Below, in pieces: positions 52,835 to 61,447 of a stretch of DNA of 64,000 nucleotides. The number at the start of each line of letters is the position of its first letter. Position 1 is the stretch's first letter. This DNA comes from Bradyrhizobium sp. Rc3b (GTDB lineage Bacteria; Pseudomonadota; Alphaproteobacteria; Rhizobiales; Xanthobacteraceae), in contig NZ_FOUS01000019.1 in the NCBI RefSeq assembly GCF_900114915.1, forward strand, positions 87,185 through 151,184, read 5' to 3'. Position numbers and translations under genes: made by a program. The notes under the pieces are model-generated. The model was given only the letters and a program-made list of their open reading frames with translations. It did not search any database and was not told the origin of the DNA.

Positions 52835-54397
52835 TGGTTCGTTTGCGCATCTTCAACAAGACCGTCGAATCCGGCCCGCTTCAAATGCGCGGCCTGGGAA
52901 GGCACCGCATCTCGAAACGCGAACTCTCGGCACGCGTTTCTAGCTCTTTTTGGCCGCCCTAGATCCGCGGCCGAGCCGGTGCAATGGATCAGTGCTCAGT
53001 AGTGCAGCTCACTCCTGATCTAGGTTTCTTCTTCATCGGCTGCGACATTGTGCGCCAGATGCGAGCTGGTTCGGCTGCCATCATTTGCGCTTGGCATGAC
53101 TAAATTCAGATCTTTCGCGCGCAGCTTTTGTAAATTTCCGATCCGCTGCGAATTCGTGAGCTAATGTCTTGTAGTAGAACGCGAATGATCAGGTGTTTCA
53201 TCTGGCATAAATAATCGAATAAATACGTACTCCAGTATATTGTTATTTTTCGGTGGATAAGTTTGAACGCGCAGTCACTACTTTAGATCCCTGAATTACC
53301 TTTGCTGAGTCGTGTTGTTGTCCCAAAAAAGCCTTTGGTGATGAGCCATACGGAGGCCGCCTTGCATCCGAGCTTGGCTCTACATGATCTGAAATCGCTG
53401 CGGACTCAAATGGGGTTATTTGATCGCGCAGTGCGTGGCAGACCAGATTAAACTCGAATAGGGGACCCTCCTTAATGGCAACTTCGCAACTTCCGAACCT
53501 GCTTGACGGCTATGCTGTGCGGCCGACCTGGAATGTCGCCGGCGTCGATTATGCAGTTGGGACGACGTCAACATCGCTCAAGGATCCAGCGACGATCTCG
53601 ATGGCGGGTGTTTCGGTAGATTCGTCGAGCCGCACGATCACAATCAGCGGAAGCAACATCACGCTCGATGGGTATGATTTTTCGCTTCACGGCGGCTATC
53701 AGGTGACGGTCGCTGGATCGAATGCGACGATCTCAAACAGCAATTTTGCGATTGGCACCAACCCGGGATCATATTTGGTTTACGGGACCTCCGCAGCGTC
53801 CAATCTCACCCTCACACATAATACCTTTGATGGCAGCGCCATCGGCAACGCGACATCGTTCATCGGCTTCGCTGGTTCGGGCCAGGTCACGATGGAGTAC
53901 AACTGGTTCAAGGAATTTCCGCAGCACATCGTCGAATTCACGCAGGCAAACGGCAGCCCAAGCTTCTCCGTCGTCTACAAATATAATCTGATCGAGCAAG
54001 GGGCGATTGAAGACGGCGCCCATCTGAACTTCCTGCAGTTCGGCGGTGGTACCGCGAGCTCGGTGGATGTCGAGTTCAACACCACCTATCAGACGCCGCA
54101 GGCCTCGGGAGGCGAGGGCTTCCAGTTCTATAGCAATACTCAGGGCGGGGTGATCCAGGATGCCGTCATGGCATACAACACGATGATTGCGGCCGGTGGA
54201 TCCGCCGGTTCAGCGATGTCGTATATGGTTCATGCCAATTCCTATAACGACGACAGTTCTGCCCTCAGTGGCAGCGTGCACGACAACTTCTTTGATCTGC
54301 AGGCGGCGTGGGGGGCATTCTACTCCGCTCCGAGCGGCTGGTCCTTCTCCAACAATATGGATATGCGCACCGGTCAGGTGGTCAATTCGAATAATAC
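51893..54397 (+). repeat. Direct duplication of the beta-helix coding segment
   Basis: Bases 51893-52779 and 53511-54397 are homologous at a constant offset of 1618 bases, across about 887 bases, with mostly scattered substitutions. The downstream edge is sharp, at GAATAATAC. Confidence 0.9.
52835..53474. other. Spacer with a coding-like remnant
   Basis: Right after the break in the short beta-helix gene, another frame from about 52780 reads EVIRKIKQSIATTANVALMV and continues open to about 52960, as if a fragment of another gene had been joined here. The rest is AT-richer non-coding DNA with an AT-rich patch at about 53205-53250. No insertion sequence ends were found. Confidence 0.35.
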
Positions 54398-56636
54398 CGA
54401 GTCGGCGCCAACATCTTCTCCAGTGGTGGTGCCGGCAGGAGCTGATGGCTCGTCAGGCAGCACATCGTCTGGTTCCGATTCGACCGGTTCTACTCTGCCT
54501 GTCGCTCCTGTCATCGCGTCCTTCTCGGCCGACAGCGGTGTCGCCGGCGACCGCATCACGAGCGACAATACGCTCGAGCTCAAGGGTACCGCGGGAGCAA
54601 ACAGCACCGTCAAGATTTATGATGGCTCGACCCAGATCGGTACAACGACCGCCGATTCTGCAGGCGCCTGGGATTACATCACAAAGGTCCTGACTGACGC
54701 CAAGCACACGCTCACCGCAACGTCGACCAACTCGTCGGGTCAGACCAGCGCGGCGTCGTCTGCGTTGGCAGTCACCGTCGACACTCAAGCGCCGGCTGCG
54801 CCGACGATTGTCAGCCAAACGGTGAACAGCGCCAATCAGGCTGTGATGTCCGGCAAGGCCGAAGCGAGCAGCGTCGTAAAGGTGTTCGACGGCACGACCC
54901 AGATCGGGACCGCGACCGCCGACAGCAATGGCCTGTGGGGCTATACCTCCGGCGTCCTTGCGGCCGGCTCGCACAGCCTGACCGCGAAGGCAACGGATGC
55001 GGCAGGGAATACCAGCGCGGCGTCCACCGCGGTCACGGCCAGCACCGGTAGCTCGACGCTCCCAGCCACACCGACGTCGCCGACGCCAACTGCCGGTACG
55101 GTAATCGAGTCGGCTGGTGCGACACGTCTCGTTGAGAATGCTGACAAGTACTACCTCAACAGCAGCAGCGGGACGGGCCCCTCGCTGAAGTATGGCGGTG
55201 TGGATGTTGTCGACGGGTCAATTGGCACCTGGGCTCCCATTGCCGCGGAGAAGACGGCGACGGGCTATCAGGTTGTCTGGAAGGAGGCGAGCACCGGTCA
55301 GTACACGGCGTGGAATACCGACAACAACGGCAACTACGTCTCCCATGTCAGCACCCTGACCGGATCCACGTCGGGCGGCTCGGTATCGGGTACGAACTCT
55401 GGCCTTAAGTCGCTCGAGACGAGCTTCCAGCAGGATCTCAACGGTGACGGGCAGGTCGGTGCTTCCAGTGCAACCGCACCGACATCGCCAACGCCAACTG
55501 CGGGTACGGTAATCGAGTCGGCTGGTGCGACACGGCTCGTTGAGAATGCTGACAAGTACTACCTCAACACCAGCACCGGGACGGGTCCCTCGCTGAAGTA
55601 TGGCGGTGTGGATTTTGTCGACGGGTCGGATGGTACCTGGGCTCCCATCGCCGCGGAGAAAACGGCGACGGGCTATCAGGTTGCCTGGAAGGAGGCGAGC
55701 ACCGGTCAATACACGGCGTGGAACACCGACAACGACGGCAACTACGTTTCCCATGTCAGCACCCTGACCGGCTCCACGTCGGGCGGCTCGGTGTCGGGTA
55801 CGGACTCTGGCCTTAAGTCGCTTGAGACGAGCTTCCAGCAGGATCTCAACGGTGACGGACAGATCGGTGCTTCCAGTGCAGCCGCACCGACGTCATCAAC
55901 GCCGACCGCTGGTACGGTAATCGAGTCGGCTGGTGCGACACGTCTCGTCGAGAGTGGCGACAAATACTACCTCAACACCAGCACCGAGACCGGTCCCTCG
56001 CTGAAGTATGGCGGTGTGGATTTTGTCGACGGGTCGGACGGTACCTGGGCTCCCATCGCCGCGGAGAAGACGGCGACGGGCTATCAGGTTGCCTGGAAGG
56101 AGGCGAGCACCGGTCAATACACGGCGTGGAACACCGACAATGACGGCAACTACGTCTCCCATGTCAGCACCCTGACCGGCTCCACCTCGGGCGGCTCGGT
56201 GTCGGGTACGGACTCTGGCCTCAAGTCGCTTGAGACAAGCTTCCATCAGGATCTCAACGGTGATGGACAGGTCGGTACTTCGAGCCTGGCTACGTCGTCC
56301 ACGAGCACCACGCAGACCATTGCTACTTCGAGCTCAACGACCAGCAACACACAGACGAGCACTTCAGGCAATGACGTGTTCGTTGGCACCAGCAAGGCCG
56401 ACACTTTCTCGTTTGCCGCGAATTTCGGCAACGATGTCATCAAGGGCTTCGTTGCCAGCGGACCTGCTCACGACACGATCGAGTTCAGTAAGAGCGTGTT
56501 CGACAGTTTTGCCAGTGTTCTCTCCCACGCGACCCAATCAGGCGGCGACGTCGTCATCGCGACGGGGGACGACACGCTCACGCTGAAGAACATGAAGGTC
56601 GGTTCGTTGACCAGCCAGGACTTCCACTTCGCGTAA
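53475..56636 (+). CDS. Beta-helix / Ig-like / repeat protein with type I secretion C-terminus
   Basis: A 1053-residue protein without signal peptide. Residues 1-310 are the beta-helix domain shared with the gene at 51716; 344-437 and 439-525 are Ig-like domains (LKGTAGANSTVKIYDGSTQI, MSGKAEASSVVKVFDGTTQI); about 536-942 are three 136-residue repeats, each ending LETSFQQDLNGDGQVG, which looks like a calcium-binding loop; 962-1053 is an RTX-like end with NDVFVGTSKADTFSFAANFG and TLTLKNMKVGSLTSQDFHFA, the usual type I signal. The exporter pair follows at once, so this is its likely substrate. The family resembles rhizobial secreted EPS-modifying proteins, but activity is not established. AGGGGA lies nine bases before the ATG. 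Confidence 0.9.
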   Translation: MATSQLPNLLDGYAVRPTWNVAGVDYAVGTTSTSLKDPATISMAGVSVDSSSRTITISGSNITLDGYDFSLHGGYQVTVAGSNATISNSNFAIGTNPGSYLVYGTSAASNLTLTHNTFDGSAIGNATSFIGFAGSGQVTMEYNWFKEFPQHIVEFTQANGSPSFSVVYKYNLIEQGAIEDGAHLNFLQFGGGTASSVDVEFNTTYQTPQASGGEGFQFYSNTQGGVIQDAVMAYNTMIAAGGSAGSAMSYMVHANSYNDDSSALSGSVHDNFFDLQAAWGAFYSAPSGWSFSNNMDMRTGQVVNSNNTESAPTSSPVVVPAGADGSSGSTSSGSDSTGSTLPVAPVIASFSADSGVAGDRITSDNTLELKGTAGANSTVKIYDGSTQIGTTTADSAGAWDYITKVLTDAKHTLTATSTNSSGQTSAASSALAVTVDTQAPAAPTIVSQTVNSANQAVMSGKAEASSVVKVFDGTTQIGTATADSNGLWGYTSGVLAAGSHSLTAKATDAAGNTSAASTAVTASTGSSTLPATPTSPTPTAGTVIESAGATRLVENADKYYLNSSSGTGPSLKYGGVDVVDGSIGTWAPIAAEKTATGYQVVWKEASTGQYTAWNTDNNGNYVSHVSTLTGSTSGGSVSGTNSGLKSLETSFQQDLNGDGQVGASSATAPTSPTPTAGTVIESAGATRLVENADKYYLNTSTGTGPSLKYGGVDFVDGSDGTWAPIAAEKTATGYQVAWKEASTGQYTAWNTDNDGNYVSHVSTLTGSTSGGSVSGTDSGLKSLETSFQQDLNGDGQIGASSAAAPTSSTPTAGTVIESAGATRLVESGDKYYLNTSTETGPSLKYGGVDFVDGSDGTWAPIAAEKTATGYQVAWKEASTGQYTAWNTDNDGNYVSHVSTLTGSTSGGSVSGTDSGLKSLETSFHQDLNGDGQVGTSSLATSSTSTTQTIATSSSTTSNTQTSTSGNDVFVGTSKADTFSFAANFGNDVIKGFVASGPAHDTIEFSKSVFDSFASVLSHATQSGGDVVIATGDDTLTLKNMKVGSLTSQDFHFA
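55083..56306 (+). repeat. Three tandem 408-bp units
   Basis: GGTACGGTAATCGAGTCGGC starts at 55095, 55503 and 55911, a period of exactly 408 bases (136 residues). The units are nearly identical at DNA level. Each carries KYGGVD, TGYQVxWKEASTGQYTAWNTD and a DLNGDG loop. Confidence 0.93.
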
Positions 56637-56654
56637 GGTGTGGGCATCCACACC
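56637..56654 (+). terminator. Hairpin between the secreted protein gene and its exporter genes
   Basis: GGTGTGG-GCAT-CCACACC is a perfect 7-bp stem with a 4-base loop directly after the TAA stop. No T-run follows at once. It may act as an attenuator or 3' stabiliser, letting the substrate be made in excess over the exporter. Confidence 0.45.
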
Positions 56655-56729
56655 GAGTAGTACTCAACAACTGCCTTGGGGATCTCTTGGGGGATCTTCC
56701 GTCAAAGGCATGGTTCAAGGGCGACTACC

Positions 56730-58664
56730 ATGATTGACTTTGGACGGCGGGGGGTATTCCCCCCGCCCGCGAATCTCATTCGGATTCCACTTCTTCACAT
56801 ATCAGAGCTCTGGGCGTCCGGACGACAGTGGGCGGATGACGCCGAACTGCGGCCCACGCGACTGATCGGCTTGGCGAGGCGGCCGGTCGAGGCCCTGCGG
56901 CAACGGATGTTCGCTGGTCGGTCCGGACCGGCGGAGCACTATGAGGAACCGCAGTCGGAGATGTCGGCTTTCCTGCGGTCTTGCCGCCGGATTTTCTGGG
57001 CTCTCGCGGCCTTCAGCGGAATGAGCAATCTCCTCATGCTCACCGGCTCGTTTTTCATGCTGCAAGTCTACGACCGCGTGCTGCCCGGACGCAGCATACC
57101 GACGCTGGTCGCCTTGATGGTTCTGGCCACGGTCCTCTACGTGTTTCAGGGTGGGCTCGACTTCGTCAGAAGCAGGATCAGCGCGCGGGTCGGGCGGTAT
57201 TTGGATGAAAGGCTCGGCGTTCGCATATTCGACGCGCTTGTTCGTCTGCCTTTGAAGACCAGGGCCGATGGCGACGGCCTGCAGCCGGTGCGGGATCTGG
57301 ATCAGGTCCGCAGCTTTCTGTCGAGCGGCGGGCCGACTGCGCTCTTCGATCTACCCTGGATGCCGATCTATCTCGGCGTTTGCTTCCTCTTTCACTTCTG
57401 GATTGGCGTCACTGCGCTGGCCGGCGCGTTGGTGTTGATCGGCATTACCATGCTCACGGAAACCCGGACGCGTGGGCCGGCAAAGGCGTCCTCGCGTCTC
57501 GCAGTCTCGCGAGCGGCACTGGCGCTCGAGGGACGGCGAAATGCCGAGGTTCTGCAGGCCATGGGCATGCGGCAGCAGGCGGCGTTGCGTTGGCGGGATG
57601 TCAACGCGAAGTACCTCGCGGCCCATGAGCGGGCCAGCGACGTCGCTAACGGGCTCGGAGGCGTCTCCAAGCTCTTTCGAGCGATCTTGCAATCGCTGGT
57701 TCTCGCCGTCGGCGCAGTCCTCGTCATCAACCAGGAATCGACGGCCGGGATCATCATTGCCGGATCAATCCTCACGGCGCGGGCGTTGGCGCCTGTCGAA
57801 ATGGCCATTGCGAACTGGAAAGGGTTCGTTGCTGCCCGGCAATCCGGGGGGCGGCTCGATGCTTTGCTGAAACTTCTGCCCGGCGAGGAGGAGCGGCTGG
57901 CATTGCCTCCTCCTGTTGAAACTCTCACCGTCGAGCATCTCTATATCGGGGCTCCGAACTCGGAGCAGCCCACCGTCAATGACGTGTCGTTCCAGTTGCG
58001 GCGCGGGCAGGCGGTTGGAATCATTGGTCCGAGCGGATCCGGCAAATCGACGCTGGCACGTGCGCTGGTTGGGGTATGGCCGGGCATTCGAGGCCGGATA
58101 CGGCTGGACAACGCCGCACTCGATCACTGGTCTTCTGACGCCCTCGGCAAGCACATCGGGTACCTGCCTCAGGACGTGGAGTTGTTCGACGGCAGCATCG
58201 CGATGAATATTGCGCGTTTCGATCCGCAGGCGACCGCCGCCGCTGTTCTGGAGGCCGCGCATGCCGCGGGCGCGCACGATCTCATCCTTTCGTTTCCGGA
58301 TGGCTACGGCACGAAGATCGGCGAGGGAGGATTAGCACTGTCGGCGGGGCAGCGGCAGCGCATTGGGCTCGCTCGCGCCTTCTACGGCAAGCCGTTCCTG
58401 GTGGTGCTCGATGAGCCCTCGTCCAATCTCGACGCCGAGGGCGAGGAGGCGCTGACCGAGGCGATCCTGAACGTGCGCCGTCGCGGCGGGATCGTCGTCG
58501 TGGTCGCCCATCGTCCGAAGGCGCTTGAAGGCGTCGATCATGTCTTGTGCCTCGGGGAAGGCAGGGTTCAGTCCTTCGGCAAGAGGGAGGAGGTCCTCAA
58601 GAAGGTCTTGCGAAATCCCGTGCCGCTCAAGGTGGTCGCGGAAGCTCAAGGAGGCAACCGATGA
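56730..58664 (+). CDS. Type I secretion ABC transporter/ATPase (PrsD-like)
   Basis: A 644-residue exporter of the PrtD/PrsD group. About 85 hydrophilic residues precede the membrane domain (IFWALAAFSGMSNLLMLTGSFFMLQVYDRVLPGRS), then the ATPase with Walker A GPSGSGKST (Lys439), the signature as LSAGQRQR and LVVLDEPSSNLDAEG. No C39-like domain, unlike the exporter at 27463. AAGGGCGAC precedes ATG 56730; an in-frame TTG at 56676 is rejected. It should export the 53475 product, with the fusion protein that follows by ATGA overlap. Confidence 0.94.
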   Translation: MIDFGRRGVFPPPANLIRIPLLHISELWASGRQWADDAELRPTRLIGLARRPVEALRQRMFAGRSGPAEHYEEPQSEMSAFLRSCRRIFWALAAFSGMSNLLMLTGSFFMLQVYDRVLPGRSIPTLVALMVLATVLYVFQGGLDFVRSRISARVGRYLDERLGVRIFDALVRLPLKTRADGDGLQPVRDLDQVRSFLSSGGPTALFDLPWMPIYLGVCFLFHFWIGVTALAGALVLIGITMLTETRTRGPAKASSRLAVSRAALALEGRRNAEVLQAMGMRQQAALRWRDVNAKYLAAHERASDVANGLGGVSKLFRAILQSLVLAVGAVLVINQESTAGIIIAGSILTARALAPVEMAIANWKGFVAARQSGGRLDALLKLLPGEEERLALPPPVETLTVEHLYIGAPNSEQPTVNDVSFQLRRGQAVGIIGPSGSGKSTLARALVGVWPGIRGRIRLDNAALDHWSSDALGKHIGYLPQDVELFDGSIAMNIARFDPQATAAAVLEAAHAAGAHDLILSFPDGYGTKIGEGGLALSAGQRQRIGLARAFYGKPFLVVLDEPSSNLDAEGEEALTEAILNVRRRGGIVVVVAHRPKALEGVDHVLCLGEGRVQSFGKREEVLKKVLRNPVPLKVVAEAQGGNR

Positions 58665-59977
58665 ACGGCCAGGTGGTGGCGCCGGCATTGCAATCCATCC
58701 AGCGTTATATGATCGTCGGTATGATCCTGTTCGGTCTGGTGACATTTGGGATCGGCGGTTGGGCGACAACGAGCCAATTGTCGGGCGCGGTGATCGCCCA
58801 GGGCGTGGTCGTGGTGGATTCGAGCGTCAAGAAGGTTCAGCACTCCACGGGTGGGATCGTGGGTGAGTTGCGCGTGCGCCAGGGCGATCGGGTCAATGCA
58901 GGCGACGTTTTGATCCGCCTCGACGAGACTCAGACGCTCGCCAATGCGACGATCGTCACGAACAGCATCGATGAGCTGCTCGCGCGCCAGTCTCGTCTCG
59001 AGGCCGAGCGCGATGGTGCCGAGCAGGTCGTTTTTCCCAAGGTGTTGCTCGACCGAGCCAAGGAGAGCAACTCCGAGGCGAGCCGTGCAATCGCTGCGGA
59101 GCGGAAGCTGTTCGACCTCCGCCGTCAGGCAAGGAGCGGCCAAAAAGCGCAGTTGCAGGAGAGAAGCGCGCAGCTGGAGAACGAGATCAAGGGCTATACG
59201 GGGCAGACCGAGGCCAAGCAGAAGGAAGTCGAGTTCATCCGCCAGGAGCTCGAGGGCGTGCGCAGCCTCTGGCAGAAGAATCTGGTGCCGATCACGCGGC
59301 TCAATTCCCTCGAGCGCGACTCCGCACGCATCGAAGGCGAGCGCAGCCAGTTGGCCGGCATGATTGCGCAATCGAAAGGCAAGATCTCCGAAATCGGCCT
59401 CCAGAGCATTCAGATCGATCAGGACCTGCGGACGGAAGTCGGCAAGGACCTCATCGAAACGCGCTCAAAACTCTCCGAACTGGGCGAGCGCAAGACTGCG
59501 GCGGTCGATCAACTGCATCGGATCGATATCAGGGCGCCACAATCCGGCCGCGTCCACGAGCTCAGCGTCCACACGGTCGGCGGCATCATCTCACCCGGCG
59601 AGCAAATCATGCTGATCGTGCCTGACGCGGATTCGCTTGCCGTCGAGGTCAAGATCGCACCGAAGGACATCGACCAGGTCTATGTGGGGCAGACAGCGAC
59701 GATGCGCTTCGCAGCGTTCAACCAGAAGACCACGCCCGAGATCGACGGCGAAGTGAGCATGGTCTCGGCAGACATCACGCAGGATCAGCGTGCCGGCACG
59801 AGTTACTACACCGGTCGCATCCTGTTGAAGCCGGAGGAGCTGGCGAAGCTCGGTTCGGCCAAGCTGCTGCCAGGAATGCCGGTCGAGGTCTTCATCAAGA
59901 CGGCTGGTCGGACCGCGCTGTCCTATCTGCTCAAGCCGCTGCACGATCAAGCGGAGCGTGCATTCAAGGAGCGCTGA
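58661..59977 (+). CDS. HlyD-type membrane fusion protein (PrsE-like)
   Basis: A 438-residue adaptor: one helix near residues 15-38 (YMIVGMILFGLVTFGIGGWA), the lipoyl half motif VVVDSSVKKVQHSTGGIVGE, long coiled coils and a closing LLPGMPVEVFIKTAGRTALSYLLKPL. GGAGG precedes ATG 58661, which overlaps the ABC gene stop. Partners the exporter at 56730; the outer-membrane TolC-like protein is not in the window. Confidence 0.95.
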   Translation: MNGQVVAPALQSIQRYMIVGMILFGLVTFGIGGWATTSQLSGAVIAQGVVVVDSSVKKVQHSTGGIVGELRVRQGDRVNAGDVLIRLDETQTLANATIVTNSIDELLARQSRLEAERDGAEQVVFPKVLLDRAKESNSEASRAIAAERKLFDLRRQARSGQKAQLQERSAQLENEIKGYTGQTEAKQKEVEFIRQELEGVRSLWQKNLVPITRLNSLERDSARIEGERSQLAGMIAQSKGKISEIGLQSIQIDQDLRTEVGKDLIETRSKLSELGERKTAAVDQLHRIDIRAPQSGRVHELSVHTVGGIISPGEQIMLIVPDADSLAVEVKIAPKDIDQVYVGQTATMRFAAFNQKTTPEIDGEVSMVSADITQDQRAGTSYYTGRILLKPEELAKLGSAKLLPGMPVEVFIKTAGRTALSYLLKPLHDQAERAFKER

Positions 59978-60565
59978 GCTGGTGCAAGATGGAAGCAGCG
60001 CTCGATTGCATGTGTTCGGGACCGGCGCCATTCCCCTGGGCGTCGCGACCAGCGCTGGAAAGCACGGGCGGGCGGTCGCAAGCGCCGGAAGCGGGGGTGC
60101 CGGTCCAACGAGCGGGCGTCTCAATCCGGACCGGCGTCTGCAGCCTGATTTGAAATATCCGGCGCAGCATCCAAGAAATCGGGTGGAGCGAACGTGACGA
60201 GACCGCCCAACTCCCGGTGAAACGCAGTAAATCGTGGGCCTTCGATTGAGCGACCGCGCCGGACGCTTGTTTTCTCCAGGAGGGGCGATGGGGTGCTCGA
60301 AACGATCGTCCGCTCAATACGTCCATTCGCTTGGTATGCAGGCTCATTGCGGCCACGAAACCGAGTATTGCAGCCTCAGCTCCGAGAATGACGAGTAGCT
60401 CGACCGGCATTGAGATAGGTCCTGCCCGAGAAAGCCTGTTCGACGGTCTAGCTCCGGCGAATATTTAAATCAGCATGAAAATATATCGATGGCAAATGAT
60501 TGTTCGCGCGCTCGGCGGGACCAGCATCCGCCGCGCAGTAGCGGCTTTCCCCGAGGGCGATTGAG

Positions 60566-60611
<46 letters not shown>

Positions 60612-60687
60612 CGCCATCCCTTCTATTGATTCTCACCCGTGTAGGACGCTCTGCGGCCCTCACTGTTATGTCTTTTGCGCTCAGTCG

Positions 60688-60745
60688 GATATTTAAATAT
60701 TATTGCTATTTAAATTAAATATATTACAATAAGTCATTAAATACC
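60688..60745. promoter_or_regulatory. AT-rich island upstream of the LapG-like gene
   Basis: GGATATTTAAATATTATTGC and CTATTTAAATTAAATATATT lie close together, ending about 45 bases before the GTG start. Densest TTTAAAT cluster in the window. Confidence 0.4.
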
Positions 60746-60789
60746 CTTTTGGTGGTCAGGCGGCGCGCCGGCCAGCGTACGGAGGGGCG

Positions 60790-61407
60790 GTGATTCAGCG
60801 AACCTCGGGCCCGGTCATCGCCGGCGCCATAGCTCTCGTGATCGGGGGCGTTCAGTGGGCGCGTGCAGCATTGCTGGTCATGCCAAAGCCTCCCCGTGCG
60901 GACCTTGCACACATCGAGCTGGGGCGTCCCGCTCTTCCGCCCCTCACTTACACGGTGTTTTGCCTGCGCTATGAGGCCGAGTGTCGTCCGCGACGCTTCT
61001 TCCGCGGCGGGCCGATCCGGTTGACGAAGGAACGGTGGGCGGAACTGGATGCAGTCAATCGCGCAGTGAACCGGGCCATTGTTCCGCAACCTAACGAACT
61101 CGGCCTTGCACATGAGGAGTGGCTCATTAATCCGGCTCGCGGCGATTGCAACGACTACGCAGTGAGCAAGCGTCATGAACTGCTGCAACGTGGCTGGCCC
61201 GCGCGGGTTCTGCTATTGAGCGAAGTGGTGCGAGGTTCTGGAGACCATCACCTTGTGCTCGTGGTGCGTGCCAGGACTGGCGATTTGGTCCTCGATAATT
61301 TAACGCCCGAGATAAAGCCTTGGTCGCGGGCACAGTACGGTTGGATCCGGATGCAGACGCCGCGCGACAACCGAATGTGGGCGACGACTGGCCGCTCAGG
61401 AGCATGA
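60790..61407 (+). CDS. Transglutaminase-like cysteine protease (BTLCP, LapG-like)
   Basis: A 205-residue protein with an N-terminal signal or anchor (AGAIALVIGGVQWARA) and the bacterial transglutaminase-like triad: Cys120 in ARGDCNDYAVSKRHELL, His154 in GDHHLVLVV and Asp169 in GDLVLDNL. The family includes LapG, a periplasmic protease that cuts type I-secreted adhesins. GTG start follows GGAGGGGCG. It lies after a type I system, which suggests a role in releasing or trimming a secreted surface protein; no LapD-like partner is in the window. Confidence 0.9.
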   Translation: MIQRTSGPVIAGAIALVIGGVQWARAALLVMPKPPRADLAHIELGRPALPPLTYTVFCLRYEAECRPRRFFRGGPIRLTKERWAELDAVNRAVNRAIVPQPNELGLAHEEWLINPARGDCNDYAVSKRHELLQRGWPARVLLLSEVVRGSGDHHLVLVVRARTGDLVLDNLTPEIKPWSRAQYGWIRMQTPRDNRMWATTGRSGA

Positions 61408-61447
61408 TTTCTGCGGTGGCGACAGGCGAGAGCAGGCTCGCCCGCCG

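Noticed and set aside
51893..53474. Insertion sequence between the beta-helix copies
   Set aside because: No transposase text, inverted ends or target duplication could be found; the repeat is explained by gene duplication.
59964..60410. Minus-strand frame of 148 codons with a hydrophobic start
   Set aside because: Only the first 35 codons look natural; the rest overlaps the end of the fusion-protein gene and reads as shadow.
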